Positions 33,647-42,370 of a DNA stretch of 43,634 nt are shown one piece after another. The stretch is from Methanobacteriota archaeon. GTDB lineage: Archaea; Thermoplasmatota; Poseidoniia; Poseidoniales; Poseidoniaceae. Both the position numbers and the translations under genes were made by a program. The notes beneath the pieces are model-generated. The model had not been told where the DNA came from, searched no databases, and saw only the letters and a list, made by a program, of their open reading frames with translations. Position 1 is the first letter of the stretch. Each line of letters begins with the position of its first letter. The stretch covers positions 1 through 43,634 of the forward strand of contig PSPR01000024.1 in NCBI GenBank assembly GCA_004195515.1, in the 5' to 3' direction.

Positions 33647-33665
33647 CGGTGTTATATTAACACCG
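33647..33665. repeat. inverted repeat CGGTGTTA-TAT-TAACACCG
   Basis: Perfect eight-base arms with a three-base centre, just upstream of the preQ0 operon TATA box and 14 bp after the permease stop. It lacks a following T-run on the minus strand, so an operator is more likely than a terminator. Confidence 0.55.
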
Positions 33666-33678
33666 GGGTGGAGAACCC

Positions 33679-34896
33679 TCAAGAAATCGATGCAACTAGA
33701 TCTTCTCGCTTGAATTGTTTAGCTGCGTACCAAGCAGCCATTGCAGCATAAAGTGTCGAAGAGGTCAACCAAATCACAACATGTTCAGCAATTACCCGGT
33801 CGAGCAACAATTCACGCATTGCGATTAAAATATTTACCAGAGGGATTGCAAACCACCATGATTCGATTCCATCGAGGTTTATCACTTGGGTGAAAATTGC
33901 TGGGAACATGATGAATATTATCGCCGGTGCGAGCAGTGAACCTGCTTCTTTGACGCTATGGGCTTTCATCGCTAGGGCTAACTCGAAAGCTACTACCATC
34001 ACTACGAATATTACAACTGCGCCGAGCAATAATAGAGCGGATAGAATAGAAATCGTTGGAACTCCAATTATCGAAGAGGAAGCTAAGAAAGTAATTGCGA
34101 AAATCAATCCACCTATTTGTAAGGCAACACCGGTGCTGGTTATTGTGGCTACAGCTAACCACTTTCCTGCTAATAATTGCAATCTGGAACAAGGTAAGCA
34201 CAAAAGGGCCTCAAGTGTGCCTCTTTCTCTCTCACCTGCAGTCATATCGATCGCAGGTTGAATTGCGCTGCTAGCAGTCCAAATAGCGATAACCATCGGA
34301 ATAAACATCGAGAGCACCATTCCCGCTTGCTCTCCTTTGGTTGATGAATCTGCCGAATCGAGATTACCGTCCCACTGAACAGGGTCGAGTGTTGTTTCAG
34401 GGTCCAAACCGGCGTCGATTAGAGTAGCATTTATCACACCGTCTTCCCAACCATTGATCTGAACAAGAATTCTTGACATTGCTTCACGTGAATGTTCGGA
34501 GGTTGATTGATGAATAATCGCATATGTCCATGAGGTCTCATTTACCTTTTGTAATCTAAATATGACATCGATTTCATCATTCCTGACCCTCTGTTCATCA
34601 CCGATGTCGGATAAATTATTCAAACCGGACGGCAATTGCTCCAGACTGACATTAAGTTTGGTTTCGCTGAACAGATTCAACAAATCAGTTTCTGGTTCAC
34701 CTTGCCAAACCACATCTAATTCCAAGGCGTCCAATTCTGCGGCCTCGGATTGCAGCAACATCGGCAAAGCGATGAACAGAGCCGGGAATAAGAGTAATGG
34801 AATTACGATTAACGCCAAAAGTGTGCGCCAATCTCGGACAAATTCGATGATTTCCTTTTTGGCGATTGTGGTAATAAATCTAAACGATTCACTCAT
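33679..34896 (-). CDS. ABC-2 type exporter permease (NatB-like)
   Basis: Membrane half of an ABC exporter. The N-terminus (TIAKKEIIEFVRDWRTLLAL) and first helix lead to a large outside loop, then a cluster of five helices. AIQPAIDMTAGERERGTLEA (with LLCLPCSRLQLLAGK after it) is the motif of NatB/YhaP-type ABC-2 permeases. ATG 34896 has GAGGTGG six bases upstream and overlaps the ATPase gene's end by eight bases. The substrate is unknown; sodium export is the role of the namesake, not shown here. Confidence 0.88.
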   Translation of the reverse strand: MSESFRFITTIAKKEIIEFVRDWRTLLALIVIPLLLFPALFIALPMLLQSEAAELDALELDVVWQGEPETDLLNLFSETKLNVSLEQLPSGLNNLSDIGDEQRVRNDEIDVIFRLQKVNETSWTYAIIHQSTSEHSREAMSRILVQINGWEDGVINATLIDAGLDPETTLDPVQWDGNLDSADSSTKGEQAGMVLSMFIPMVIAIWTASSAIQPAIDMTAGERERGTLEALLCLPCSRLQLLAGKWLAVATITSTGVALQIGGLIFAITFLASSSIIGVPTISILSALLLLGAVVIFVVMVVAFELALAMKAHSVKEAGSLLAPAIIFIMFPAIFTQVINLDGIESWWFAIPLVNILIAMRELLLDRVIAEHVVIWLTSSTLYAAMAAWYAAKQFKREDLVASIS

Positions 34897-35713
34897 CTTC
34901 AACCACCTCGCTTTTTGGGGTTGAACCGGTTAGGAAATAACGCCACCAGCGTGATAATTTCCCCTCTTTCGCATCATCTTCTGCCCTTGCTCTTGCTTTG
35001 TCTGCTGTTAGAGAAACATAGGCTTCTTCGAGTGATTCACAATCTGTAAGTTCCAATAATTCATTTGGAGAACCGTCAGCACGAATTGTTCCGTTATGAA
35101 CAATAATGATTCGATCGCAAACCTGATGAGCTTCTGCCAAATGATGAGTGCTGTAAATTACCGTACCACCTTCATCACGCAATTGTTGTACCAAAGAACG
35201 AACTGTTCTAGCACTTGTGACATCTAATCCAGCGGTTGGTTCATCTAAAAGCAATATGTCGGGCCCATGGGCTAATGCCCGAATTAAAGCAGTCTTTTGG
35301 CGCATTCCTCGACTGAATCCTTTGGTATGTCGAGGAAGAGCATCGAGGATATCGAGACGCTTGGCGAAGTGAGAAACTCGGTTCCAAGAATCATTATCAT
35401 CAACGCCGTACATTCTAGAATGATATCGTATATTTTCCCAGGCGGTTAATCTTGAATAAAGACCGGTTGATTCGGGTACAACACCGAGTCTTTTTCTCAT
35501 CTGAGACACAGGCTTATTTTCAAATGTAATAGTACCTTTAGTGGGCTCCATCACTCCGGCCATAAGTCGCAATAATGTGGTTTTACCAGCACCGTTACCA
35601 CCGACCAAACCAATGATTTGTCCACTATGAATTTGGAGGTCAACCAAACTGAGTGCTTCGATCTCACCAAAGTGTTTTGCGACGCCGACCAAGTTCAACA
35701 TTGGACTCGCCAT
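34889..35713 (-). CDS. ABC transporter ATPase (NatA-like)
   Basis: Walker A is GLVGGNGAGKTTLLRLMAG, the signature is FSRGMRQKTALIRALAHGP, Walker B is ILLLDEPTAGLD, and the switch His is in YSTHHLAEA. These are complete, so it should hydrolyse ATP. The C-terminal extension (ARAEDDAKEGKLSRWWRYFL) is a short basic tail. ATG 35713 follows GAGGCACTTCAC; the track's 35740 overlaps the preceding gene. It works with the permease at 33679-34896. Confidence 0.94.
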   Translation of the reverse strand: MASPMLNLVGVAKHFGEIEALSLVDLQIHSGQIIGLVGGNGAGKTTLLRLMAGVMEPTKGTITFENKPVSQMRKRLGVVPESTGLYSRLTAWENIRYHSRMYGVDDNDSWNRVSHFAKRLDILDALPRHTKGFSRGMRQKTALIRALAHGPDILLLDEPTAGLDVTSARTVRSLVQQLRDEGGTVIYSTHHLAEAHQVCDRIIIVHNGTIRADGSPNELLELTDCESLEEAYVSLTADKARARAEDDAKEGKLSRWWRYFLTGSTPKSEVVEDE

Positions 35714-35723
35714 GTGAAGTGCC

Positions 35724-36023
35724 TCAACGACCCAGTTCAACAGTCTTGTCCAAGCCGGGATGCTTTTCTTCCAGTCTCATCGCTCTAATGATTTGCTGAT
35801 TTACTAATTCTCGGATTTCCTTTTGTGCAATTCCCATATCGATATGGTTTGCAATCATTTCTAGTGCACCTTGGATAGCTCCTGCATCCAAAAATGCATC
35901 GTTAGTGATCAGACCGTTTTGACGACACTCTTCTAAACGTCCGGTGATGAATTCGAATTCATCTCGAACTCTTGGTGCGTCCACATGGGCTTGGGCTACG
36001 AGTCTGTCTAAACATGTGCGCAT
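35724..36023 (-). CDS. hypothetical helical protein
   Basis: A 99-residue, mostly helical and soluble protein I do not recognise: RVRDEFEFITGRLEECRQNG, then AIQGALEMIANHIDMGIAQK, then QQIIRAMRLEEKHPGLDKT. It is 10 bp upstream of the ABC ATPase on the same strand and 48 bp downstream of the epimerase. An accessory or regulatory role for the exporter is possible, from position only. Confidence 0.6.
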   Translation of the reverse strand: MRTCLDRLVAQAHVDAPRVRDEFEFITGRLEECRQNGLITNDAFLDAGAIQGALEMIANHIDMGIAQKEIRELVNQQIIRAMRLEEKHPGLDKTVELGR

Positions 36024-36070
36024 GGTTTGCCGCTTTGTTCACTACCTTTGAGGGCTTCGGAGTTCAAGTT

Positions 36071-36481
36071 TTATTTTTGAGTGAGCTCTACCAAAACACC
36101 GCCGGTACTTTTTGGATGTACAAATGCAATCAAAGCACCATGTGCACCGGTTTTTGGTACTGAATCAATCATTTTCACACCATTATCCAGCAGATGGGCG
36201 ATTATTTTTTCGAGGTTTTCAACTCTAAAACATACTTGTTGGACACCGGGGCCACGCTTGCCCAAAAAGCGACCGATTGGAGTATTTTCCCCTGTTGGTT
36301 CAAGCAATTCGATCATTGGGGCCTTGGTGTCGTTTTCGCTGGTGGCAAAAAAGCGAGTTGTTACGCCTTGTTCTTCGACGGTTTCATCATCGCCTTGTAT
36401 CAATCCAATCAGGCGCCAAAAATGACTCGCTTCCTTCAAATCCTCGCAAGCAATTCCAATATGGTCAAGATATATTTTCAT
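36071..36481 (-). CDS. mce: methylmalonyl-CoA epimerase
   Basis: Converts (S)- to (R)-methylmalonyl-CoA for the mutase. A glyoxalase-fold protein with YLDHIGIACEDLKEASHFWR, IELLEPTGENTPIGRFLGK, GVQQVCFRVENL and FVHPKSTGGVLVEL, giving the His and Glu metal ligands. AGGTGA lies upstream of the ATG. It follows the mutase gene by about 10 bp, which is the usual partnership. Confidence 0.96.
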   Translation of the reverse strand: MKIYLDHIGIACEDLKEASHFWRLIGLIQGDDETVEEQGVTTRFFATSENDTKAPMIELLEPTGENTPIGRFLGKRGPGVQQVCFRVENLEKIIAHLLDNGVKMIDSVPKTGAHGALIAFVHPKSTGGVLVELTQK

Positions 36482-36492
36482 AATTACTCACC

Positions 36493-38055
36493 TCAAAATC
36501 CACTAGGGGCCATCCAGGTCCCAAATTCGTCCTTCATAGCATTGATGATTTCACCTAGTGTACAATCCAATTGTAACGCTTTTACAACATGTGGGAATAG
36601 GTTTTCTTCGGTGGTTGCAGCAGACCTAATACCGTTTAAGGCCAATCTGACTGCATTATCGTCTCTCTTTGCTCGTAAAGCCGCTAATTTGTCCTTTTGG
36701 TTTTGTTCAAGTGTTAGATCAGGCTTGAGCACCGGTGGAGATTCATCTTCATCTAATACCCCGTGATTCAAGCCGATGATCAGCCTTTCACCCGCCTCTA
36801 CTTTTGATAGATGGTCCCAAGCAGATTCATGGATTTCTCGTTGCTGATAGCCAGCTTCAATCGCCTTCATAGCCCCACCCATGGCTTCGATTTGCTCGAT
36901 TTGTTTTAGGGCTTGTTCATAGATTTCAGTGGTTAAGGCCTCAACATAATGAGAACCACCCAGTGGGTCCACAACGTTTGCAGCACCGCTTTCTTCTGAA
37001 ATTATTTGCTGGGTTCGCAGGGCGACAGTTGCACTTTTTTCCGTAGGTAAGCCAAGAGCTTCATCATAGGAATTTGTGTGTAAACTCTGAGTTCCGCCAC
37101 ACACAGCAGCCAATGCTTGAATAGTTACACGGGCGATATTGTTTAGCGGCTGCTGTGCGGTGAGAGAGACTCCAGCAACTTGAGTATGGAATCGTAACAT
37201 TGCGCTTTTAGGGTTTTTCGGATTATATCGCTCTGTGATCAAATCATGCCATAATTTTCGAGCCGCTCTGAATTTACTAGCTTCCTCGAAGAAATCATTA
37301 TGACAATTAAAAAAGAAAGATAATCGAGGTCCAAATGTGTCGATGTCAAGCCCTTTGTCAACCGCTGCTTCAACATATGCAAGAGCATTCGATAATGTGA
37401 ATGCAATCTCTTGTACCGCGGTTGAACCTGCTTCTCTGATATGGTAGCCCGATATTGAAATCGTATTCCATGCCGGAATATTTTCGGCGCAATGCTCAAA
37501 AATATCAGTAATCAATCTCATCGAGTGTTTCGGTGGGAATACATAGGTTCCGCGGGCAATATATTCTTTGAGAATATCGTTTTGAATAGTACCTCTTACG
37601 CTCTCTTGACCAACGCCTTGTTCTTCTGCAATAGCGACATACATGGCCAGCAATATCATCGCCGGTGCATTGATCGTCATCGAGGTCGAAACTTTGTCTA
37701 GTGGGATTCCCTTCAGCAATATCCTCATATCATCTAAGCAAGATATCGAAACCCCAACTTTGCCGACCTCACCTTCGCTCATTTCATTGTCGGCGTCCAT
37801 TCCTAATTGGGTCGGTAAATCGAATGCTACCGAGAGTCCTTTCTGGCCTCTGTCCAATAATAATTTGAATCGTTCATTGGTAGATTCTGCACTGCTAAAT
37901 CCTGCATATTGACGCATTGTCCAGCGACGTGAACGATACATTGTATTGTGAATACCACGGGTATAAGGTGGTTTACCAGCCTCATCGGGCCCGTAGGTTT
38001 TGGCGATGTCAATACCGCCAAGGGTCTGCCAGTTTTCCTCATCCTGGCTTGCCAT
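36493..38055 (-). CDS. mcmA1: methylmalonyl-CoA mutase, catalytic (large N-terminal) subunit
   Basis: Interconverts methylmalonyl-CoA and succinyl-CoA with adenosylcobalamin. The family start is YTRGIHNTMYRSRRWTMRQY, then AGFSSAESTNERF. GQKGLSVAFDLPTQLGMD, MTINAPAMILLAMY, TISISGYHIREAGSTAVQE and GGTQSLHTNSYDEALGLPTE fit the catalytic barrel. The B12-binding domain is absent, as in archaea where it is a separate small subunit; that gene is not in this window. The start at 38055 has GGGGAG upstream. It precedes the epimerase. Confidence 0.96.
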   Translation of the reverse strand: MASQDEENWQTLGGIDIAKTYGPDEAGKPPYTRGIHNTMYRSRRWTMRQYAGFSSAESTNERFKLLLDRGQKGLSVAFDLPTQLGMDADNEMSEGEVGKVGVSISCLDDMRILLKGIPLDKVSTSMTINAPAMILLAMYVAIAEEQGVGQESVRGTIQNDILKEYIARGTYVFPPKHSMRLITDIFEHCAENIPAWNTISISGYHIREAGSTAVQEIAFTLSNALAYVEAAVDKGLDIDTFGPRLSFFFNCHNDFFEEASKFRAARKLWHDLITERYNPKNPKSAMLRFHTQVAGVSLTAQQPLNNIARVTIQALAAVCGGTQSLHTNSYDEALGLPTEKSATVALRTQQIISEESGAANVVDPLGGSHYVEALTTEIYEQALKQIEQIEAMGGAMKAIEAGYQQREIHESAWDHLSKVEAGERLIIGLNHGVLDEDESPPVLKPDLTLEQNQKDKLAALRAKRDDNAVRLALNGIRSAATTEENLFPHVVKALQLDCTLGEIINAMKDEFGTWMAPSGF

Positions 38056-38074
38056 TTGAGATTACTCCCCCGCA

Positions 38075-38548
38075 TCAGTGGTGGTGGCCACCAGGTCCAT
38101 GAGCATGGCCGTGGGTAATCTCTTCTTCGGTTGCAGAACGAACTTCAATGACTTCGATGTTAAAGGTTAGGGATTTTCCTGCAAGTGCGTGATTAAAATC
38201 TACTATTGCAGTTGTTTCTCCAACTTCTGATACATTGAATGGACCACTATCGCTCATCAGAGTCATTCCAACTTCGGGAGTAATTTCTCCAAACATTTCC
38301 AATGGGACTTCTTGAATGGCATCGGGGTTGTGTTCTCCATATGCTTCTTCTGCACTAAGGGTGAATTCAACTTTATCTCCTGCCGATTTACCCATCAATT
38401 CTCTCTCAAACCCAGGGATCATTTGTTTGTGTCCTACCAAAAATGTTAGCGGATCACGGTCGATACTACTATCGAAAGTTTTGCCGTTTTCTGGTAAAGT
38501 TCCGGTATAGTGTACGGTCGCTACTGTATTATTTTCTATTGCAGTCAT
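38075..38548 (-). CDS. FKBP-type peptidyl-prolyl isomerase, SlyD-like
   Basis: Catalyses proline isomerisation and may act as a chaperone. VATVHYTGTLPENGKTFDSS and MIPGFERELMGKSAGDKVEF are the FKBP core. The inserted segment (AYGEHNPDAIQEVPLEMFG) and VDFNHALAGKSLTFNIEVIE match the SlyD form with an insert-in-flap domain. The tail HGHAHGPGGHHH is metal-binding, as in SlyD. The start has AGGTGA upstream. It lies between the mutase and the KP-rich gene on the same strand. Confidence 0.93.
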   Translation of the reverse strand: MTAIENNTVATVHYTGTLPENGKTFDSSIDRDPLTFLVGHKQMIPGFERELMGKSAGDKVEFTLSAEEAYGEHNPDAIQEVPLEMFGEITPEVGMTLMSDSGPFNVSEVGETTAIVDFNHALAGKSLTFNIEVIEVRSATEEEITHGHAHGPGGHHH

Positions 38549-38554
38549 TATTAA

Positions 38555-39565
38555 TCACCTTTTAGTTGTGTATCTTTTTACAATTTTTCTGAAGGCATCA
38601 GCTACTTCTTTTGGAATGACTAGTTCGGCTTCCTTCTGATCGATAAATTCGAGTGCATCCTCAATACCAACACGTTCGCCTTTAGCCCAAATCTGACCTA
38701 GAACATTGCTGCGGTTCTCTTCTTTAACCGCATCATTATCGAGTAAATCTTTTGCCACATATTTGTACTCAAGATATTTTCTTCGGTCTAATTTCCGAGT
38801 TTGAGGTTGCCTACCTCCACCCTTTTGTTCGCCAAATTTCTTCCTCTTTGGTCTTTTATCAGGCTTCTTCTTTTGAGTAGCCTCAATTGTTTTGAATACA
38901 TTAGAAACACCAGCACTGATAACCTTCTTTTTTGGTTGAACGACGACTTTAACCTCTTCGATAATAGGTTCAACTTCGATAACTTCAATCATTGCTGGCT
39001 CTACAGTTCCTCTTTTAGCATCTTGTGCCGCTTTTGCAAATTCTGCAGTAGCCGCTGATTTTGCCCTTAGAGCAGCCAATCGGTCTTCACGGTTATCGCC
39101 GACTTTCTTTTCCATCTTTGGAGGTGATCTTGGTTTTGGCACCGCCCTAGGTTTTGGAACGTGAACCGGTGCAGGGGCTGGTTTTGGAGTAGGTTTTGGT
39201 TTTGGCTCAACCTTTGAAACCGGTTTTGGCTCAATCTTTTTTGTTGGTACCGGTTTGACTTCTGGAACCGGTTTAGGATCTGGTTCAACTGGTAGTTCAA
39301 CCTTTGGAGTAGGTTTCGGTTCGACTGGGGTTTGAACCGCGGCTTGACGTTTTGCTAATTCAGCCAAAGCAGCTCTTTGCTTTGCAGCCAAATCCTGTTT
39401 TGGATTAGGGCTTGTTTGAGTTGGAGCTTCAGGACGAGGGGCTCTGCGTGCCCGTTGTTCCTTACGAACACGGGCCTTTTTATCGGCATTAGGAGCAAAT
39501 GGATTGAATGGTTCATCCTTGCGCCTTCGCCTGTCCATGAGTTGGGGGCCCGGCTTGCCTTTCAT
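38555..39565 (-). CDS. KP-rich low-complexity protein with basic C-terminal domain
   Basis: Unknown family, 336 residues. A basic N-terminus (MDRRRRKDEPFNPFAPN after the first Met), then a long Lys/Pro/Val/Glu-rich stretch with repeated EPKP and KPVPxV units (about residues 80-150). A basic region (KKPDKRPKRKKFGEQKGGGR) follows, and then a compact C-terminal domain (YKYVAKDLLDNDAVKEENRS, ALEFIDQKEAEL). The linker suggests a disordered tether and the basic parts suggest RNA or DNA binding, both inferred. The start may be 39565 or Met 39538. Confidence 0.65.
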   Translation of the reverse strand: MKGKPGPQLMDRRRRKDEPFNPFAPNADKKARVRKEQRARRAPRPEAPTQTSPNPKQDLAAKQRAALAELAKRQAAVQTPVEPKPTPKVELPVEPDPKPVPEVKPVPTKKIEPKPVSKVEPKPKPTPKPAPAPVHVPKPRAVPKPRSPPKMEKKVGDNREDRLAALRAKSAATAEFAKAAQDAKRGTVEPAMIEVIEVEPIIEEVKVVVQPKKKVISAGVSNVFKTIEATQKKKPDKRPKRKKFGEQKGGGRQPQTRKLDRRKYLEYKYVAKDLLDNDAVKEENRSNVLGQIWAKGERVGIEDALEFIDQKEAELVIPKEVADAFRKIVKRYTTKR

Positions 39566-39592
39566 AACCCTTCGGATAATCGCAATAGGCTA

Positions 39593-40609
39593 TCAGGGCC
39601 ATGTGATGGGTGTTTGGTCGGTTCGCATTTCTTGATCAACAGCCGATTCATCCAATCTGGTCAATCTTCCTTGGTCGTATTCCAACCGACCCAACAATGC
39701 TATCATCGTCCCGTTATCGATACAATATTTTGGCTCAGGCACAAAACTCTCGGCTTCCCTTTCGCCACACATTATTCTCGACATAGATCTAATTCTTTGG
39801 TTACAAGCAACGCCTCCACCAAGTAAAACCTCCGACTTTCCAGTATGTGCTAAAGCTCTCTCTGCTACCTCGATACATGCTGCAAAAGCATGTTCTTGTA
39901 AACTCCAACATACTGCATCTAAAGATTTACCATCACCAACCATTTTTGTAGCCGCGGTGAGTAGACCACTAAATGCCAAATCCATCCCGTGAACAGCATA
40001 AGGTAATTCTAATCCCTCCAAAGAAGCATCGGGATTTTGGTCGAGCCACCGTGAAGCATTTTTTTCAACTACTGGCCCGCCTGGGAATGGAATTCCATGA
40101 TTTCTTGCGAATTTATCGAGCATATTTCCAATTCCTATATCCAAGGTTTCGCCTAGGACTCGATAATGCCCGTCCAAGCGTGCGATAACTTGGGTATTTC
40201 CTCCACTTACATAGAGTAAAATTGGATCTTCACAACCGCATTGCTCTCTGCCGATTTCGATATGGGCTACACAATGATTAACTCCAACCATTGGGATATT
40301 GAGATGTGTCGATAACGATCGGGCTACTGCGGCTCCGATACGAAGACAAGGACCCATTCCTGGTCCTTGGGAATAAGCAATTAATTCAATTTCCTTTGAG
40401 GATATATCTTCACGCGCTAGAATTGATTTCAACAATTGTGGTGCTAAGGCTACATGGTGGTCAGCGGCCTCTCTGGGGTGAATTCCTCCAACATCAGGTC
40501 GCAAAGTGTCCGAACTAGATGGAAGCGGAATCCCTTCCGGGTCTACCAACCCAAACGAGAATGTGTGAGCCGTGGACTCGATGCCCAAGACCCAACCTTT
40601 GTTTGCCAT
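39593..40609 (-). CDS. kae1: tRNA N6-adenosine threonylcarbamoyltransferase (Kae1)
   Basis: Catalytic subunit of the KEOPS complex that makes t6A in ANN-decoding tRNAs. KGWVLGIESTAHTFSFGLVD is the ASKHA start, HCVAHIEIGRE carries the metal His pair, LYVSGGNTQVIARL binds nucleotide, and LGGGVACNQRIR and CIDNGTMIALLG complete it. The frame ends after 338 residues with no fused Bud32 kinase, unlike some euryarchaea. ATG 40609 is used since the track's extra residues precede the family start. It is divergent from hutI. Confidence 0.95.
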   Translation of the reverse strand: MANKGWVLGIESTAHTFSFGLVDPEGIPLPSSSDTLRPDVGGIHPREAADHHVALAPQLLKSILAREDISSKEIELIAYSQGPGMGPCLRIGAAVARSLSTHLNIPMVGVNHCVAHIEIGREQCGCEDPILLYVSGGNTQVIARLDGHYRVLGETLDIGIGNMLDKFARNHGIPFPGGPVVEKNASRWLDQNPDASLEGLELPYAVHGMDLAFSGLLTAATKMVGDGKSLDAVCWSLQEHAFAACIEVAERALAHTGKSEVLLGGGVACNQRIRSMSRIMCGEREAESFVPEPKYCIDNGTMIALLGRLEYDQGRLTRLDESAVDQEMRTDQTPITWP

Positions 40610-40662
40610 ATCATCTTGGTCGGACGCATATGCTATCAAACCCGTTGCCCTCTCGTTGCAAT

Positions 40663-41904
40663 ATGGCCCGCCTCCTCTTCAATGCCGGGCCAATCGCTCA
40701 TTTAAGTGGAAATGGCGCACTGAGTGGCCATTCTATGTTGGATGAGAGTCTGGTTTACCCAAAAGGTATGGCACTTTTAATCAAAAACGAAACCATTCAC
40801 AAAATTGGTCATACCGAAGAGTTACTAGAGGAGTATCAGGATGCACAATTACTAGATTTAGAGGGCAGAGCAGTTATTCCCGGGTTAGTAGATGCACATG
40901 CTCATCTCTTATGGGATGGAGACCGCTCACGAGAGGTATCTTGGAAACAGCAAGGTAAATCCTATCGCCAAATTGCGGATTTGGGAGGAGGTATCGCCTC
41001 TACTGTCGCTGCAACAAGGAAAGCAAATGAGGGCAGATTGCTTCACTTAGGTGTGGAGCGTCTCAGGGAGGCTCTTAGACATGGCACAACTCATATGGAA
41101 GTAAAATCAGGTTACGGACTCAATACTGAATGTGAATTGAGATTATTGGAGATCGCTGAAGTTTTGAGCGCACAATCAAACCTACCATCATTGGATCCGA
41201 CTTGGCTTGGCGCTCACGCAGCAGCTCCCGGTTTAACAATTGAGCAATATCACGAGGAAATCTTGAGTGAGCAATTGCCTCAGGTTCTCGAACAAGGAAT
41301 TGCTCGAAGTGCCGACGTCTTTTGTGAACCAGGGTGGTTCAATGTCGAACAAAGCGAAGAGATTCTACAACAATCAAGAGCCGGTGGTCTTGACTTAAGA
41401 ATTCACATCGACGAATTTGTCGATGGTGGCGGTGCTGATTTAGCAGCCGAATTAAAGGTAACATCCGCTGACCATGCACACCATACAAATGACGAGTCGC
41501 GCCAAGCGATGACCGACGCTGGTGTAAATACCGGCTTCTTGCCAGGAACACCTTATGCAATGGGTGAGAATTACCCGCCCTTCCAATCCTGTATTGAGAA
41601 TGAATGGATTTGGTCCATTGGTTCAGATTTCAATCCAAATTGTCGAACCATGAGTTTGCCCTTCTTAGCATCGGTTTTAGTTCAGCGAAACAATGTCGAT
41701 CCATTAGCAGCATTAGTGGCTTGTACAAGAAACCCCGCTCAAACAACACCTCATCCGTCTGAGTTGACCCATGGACAAATAGTCGAAGGTGGAATCGCCA
41801 ATTTGAATATATTAGAAAGTGAATTCTGGCAGGCTTGGTGTTTACAACCAGGTCATTCTCCATTTTCAGCAACCATAATCGAGGGCCAATTGATTTCCCA
41901 TTAA
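40663..41904 (+). CDS. hutI: imidazolonepropionase
   Basis: Opens imidazolonepropionate in histidine breakdown. The amidohydrolase metal site starts GLVDAHAHLLWDGDRSREVS, and GGGIASTVAATRKANEG is the family signature. MEVKSGYGLNTE, RIHIDEFVDGGG, SADHAHHTN and GSDFNPNCRTMS carry the remaining ligands and substrate residues. I start at ATG 40663, dropping 48 track residues that are antisense to the kae1 start. Other Hut genes are not adjacent. Confidence 0.95.
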   Translation: MARLLFNAGPIAHLSGNGALSGHSMLDESLVYPKGMALLIKNETIHKIGHTEELLEEYQDAQLLDLEGRAVIPGLVDAHAHLLWDGDRSREVSWKQQGKSYRQIADLGGGIASTVAATRKANEGRLLHLGVERLREALRHGTTHMEVKSGYGLNTECELRLLEIAEVLSAQSNLPSLDPTWLGAHAAAPGLTIEQYHEEILSEQLPQVLEQGIARSADVFCEPGWFNVEQSEEILQQSRAGGLDLRIHIDEFVDGGGADLAAELKVTSADHAHHTNDESRQAMTDAGVNTGFLPGTPYAMGENYPPFQSCIENEWIWSIGSDFNPNCRTMSLPFLASVLVQRNNVDPLAALVACTRNPAQTTPHPSELTHGQIVEGGIANLNILESEFWQAWCLQPGHSPFSATIIEGQLISH

Positions 41905-41954
41905 CTAGCCAATGAACAGGTATTACGGTAATCACTATCAGAGGAGGATTAGTT

Positions 41955-42275
41955 ATGAAATCAACAGAGGCGTACTGGCTCGAAACTGTCGTATGCTCAG
42001 CCCGGCGAGGAGTTGATGCAAGATTGAAGAGAATGCTCGAGGCTCGTCAAGAACTGAAGAGAAGATCTCCTGGATGCCTCAAAGCATGGGTTTCAAAATC
42101 AAAAGATGGCCAATCGATGTTTTTAGTTCAAGCGGTTTTTGAAAATGAAGAAGCTTGGCATATCGCATCAAAAGAAATCCTAGAAAAACTCGATTCACGT
42201 GATGGTGGTATCGAATCTCTACTCTCTGGACCGCCTTTGGTTGGTATTTTTGAATTACCGGCAAAAGACCTCTAA
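41955..42275 (+). CDS. small alpha/beta-barrel-like protein (ABM-type dimeric fold?)
   Basis: A 106-residue protein. The pattern AYWLETVVCSARRGVDARLK, RSPGCLKAWVSKSKDGQSMF, LVQAVFENEEAWHIASKEIL matches the dimeric ferredoxin-like barrel used by ABM monooxygenases and stress proteins. A fold call is reasonable, but a function is not. GGAGGATTAGTT precedes the ATG. It follows hutI by 50 bp. Confidence 0.65.
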   Translation: MKSTEAYWLETVVCSARRGVDARLKRMLEARQELKRRSPGCLKAWVSKSKDGQSMFLVQAVFENEEAWHIASKEILEKLDSRDGGIESLLSGPPLVGIFELPAKDL

Positions 42276-42290
42276 TTCTCGTGCCCCATG

Positions 42291-42316
42291 TGTCGCATAA
42301 TGTATGTTATGCGACA
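42291..42316. repeat. inverted repeat TGTCGCATAA-N6-TTATGCGACA
   Basis: Perfect ten-base arms with a six-base spacer, 16 bp after the stop of 41955-42275. No T-run follows on the plus strand. It may be an operator or a hairpin processing or termination site. Confidence 0.7.
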
Positions 42317-42333
42317 ACGTATTGATATTGGTG

Positions 42334-42343
42334 TTCTAAAATA
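42334..42343 (+). promoter_or_regulatory. candidate TATA box for the hairpin RNA
   Basis: TTCTAAAATA lies about 26 bases before 42366-42371, where the hairpin RNA begins. Nothing else starts there. Confidence 0.45.
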
Positions 42344-42370
42344 CTCGCAGTACAGCGTTTAGGCACTTGA

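Noticed and set aside
33647-33665. The CGGTGTTA inverted repeat as a terminator of the ABC permease
   Set aside because: It is AT-rich in the centre and not followed by a T-run on the minus strand, so an operator is more likely.
36493-38055. Missing B12 domain of methylmalonyl-CoA mutase as a truncation
   Set aside because: Archaea commonly encode the B12-binding part as a separate subunit, so the length is normal.
40626-40633. GCATATGC as a shared bidirectional TATA box of kae1 and hutI
   Set aside because: The distance to the kae1 start is too short (about 20 bases) and the element is only eight bases, so I could not support it.
40519-40662. N-terminal extension of HutI in the ORF track
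   Set aside because: It overlaps the kae1 start on the other strand and has no imidazolonepropionase features; ATG 40663 fits better.
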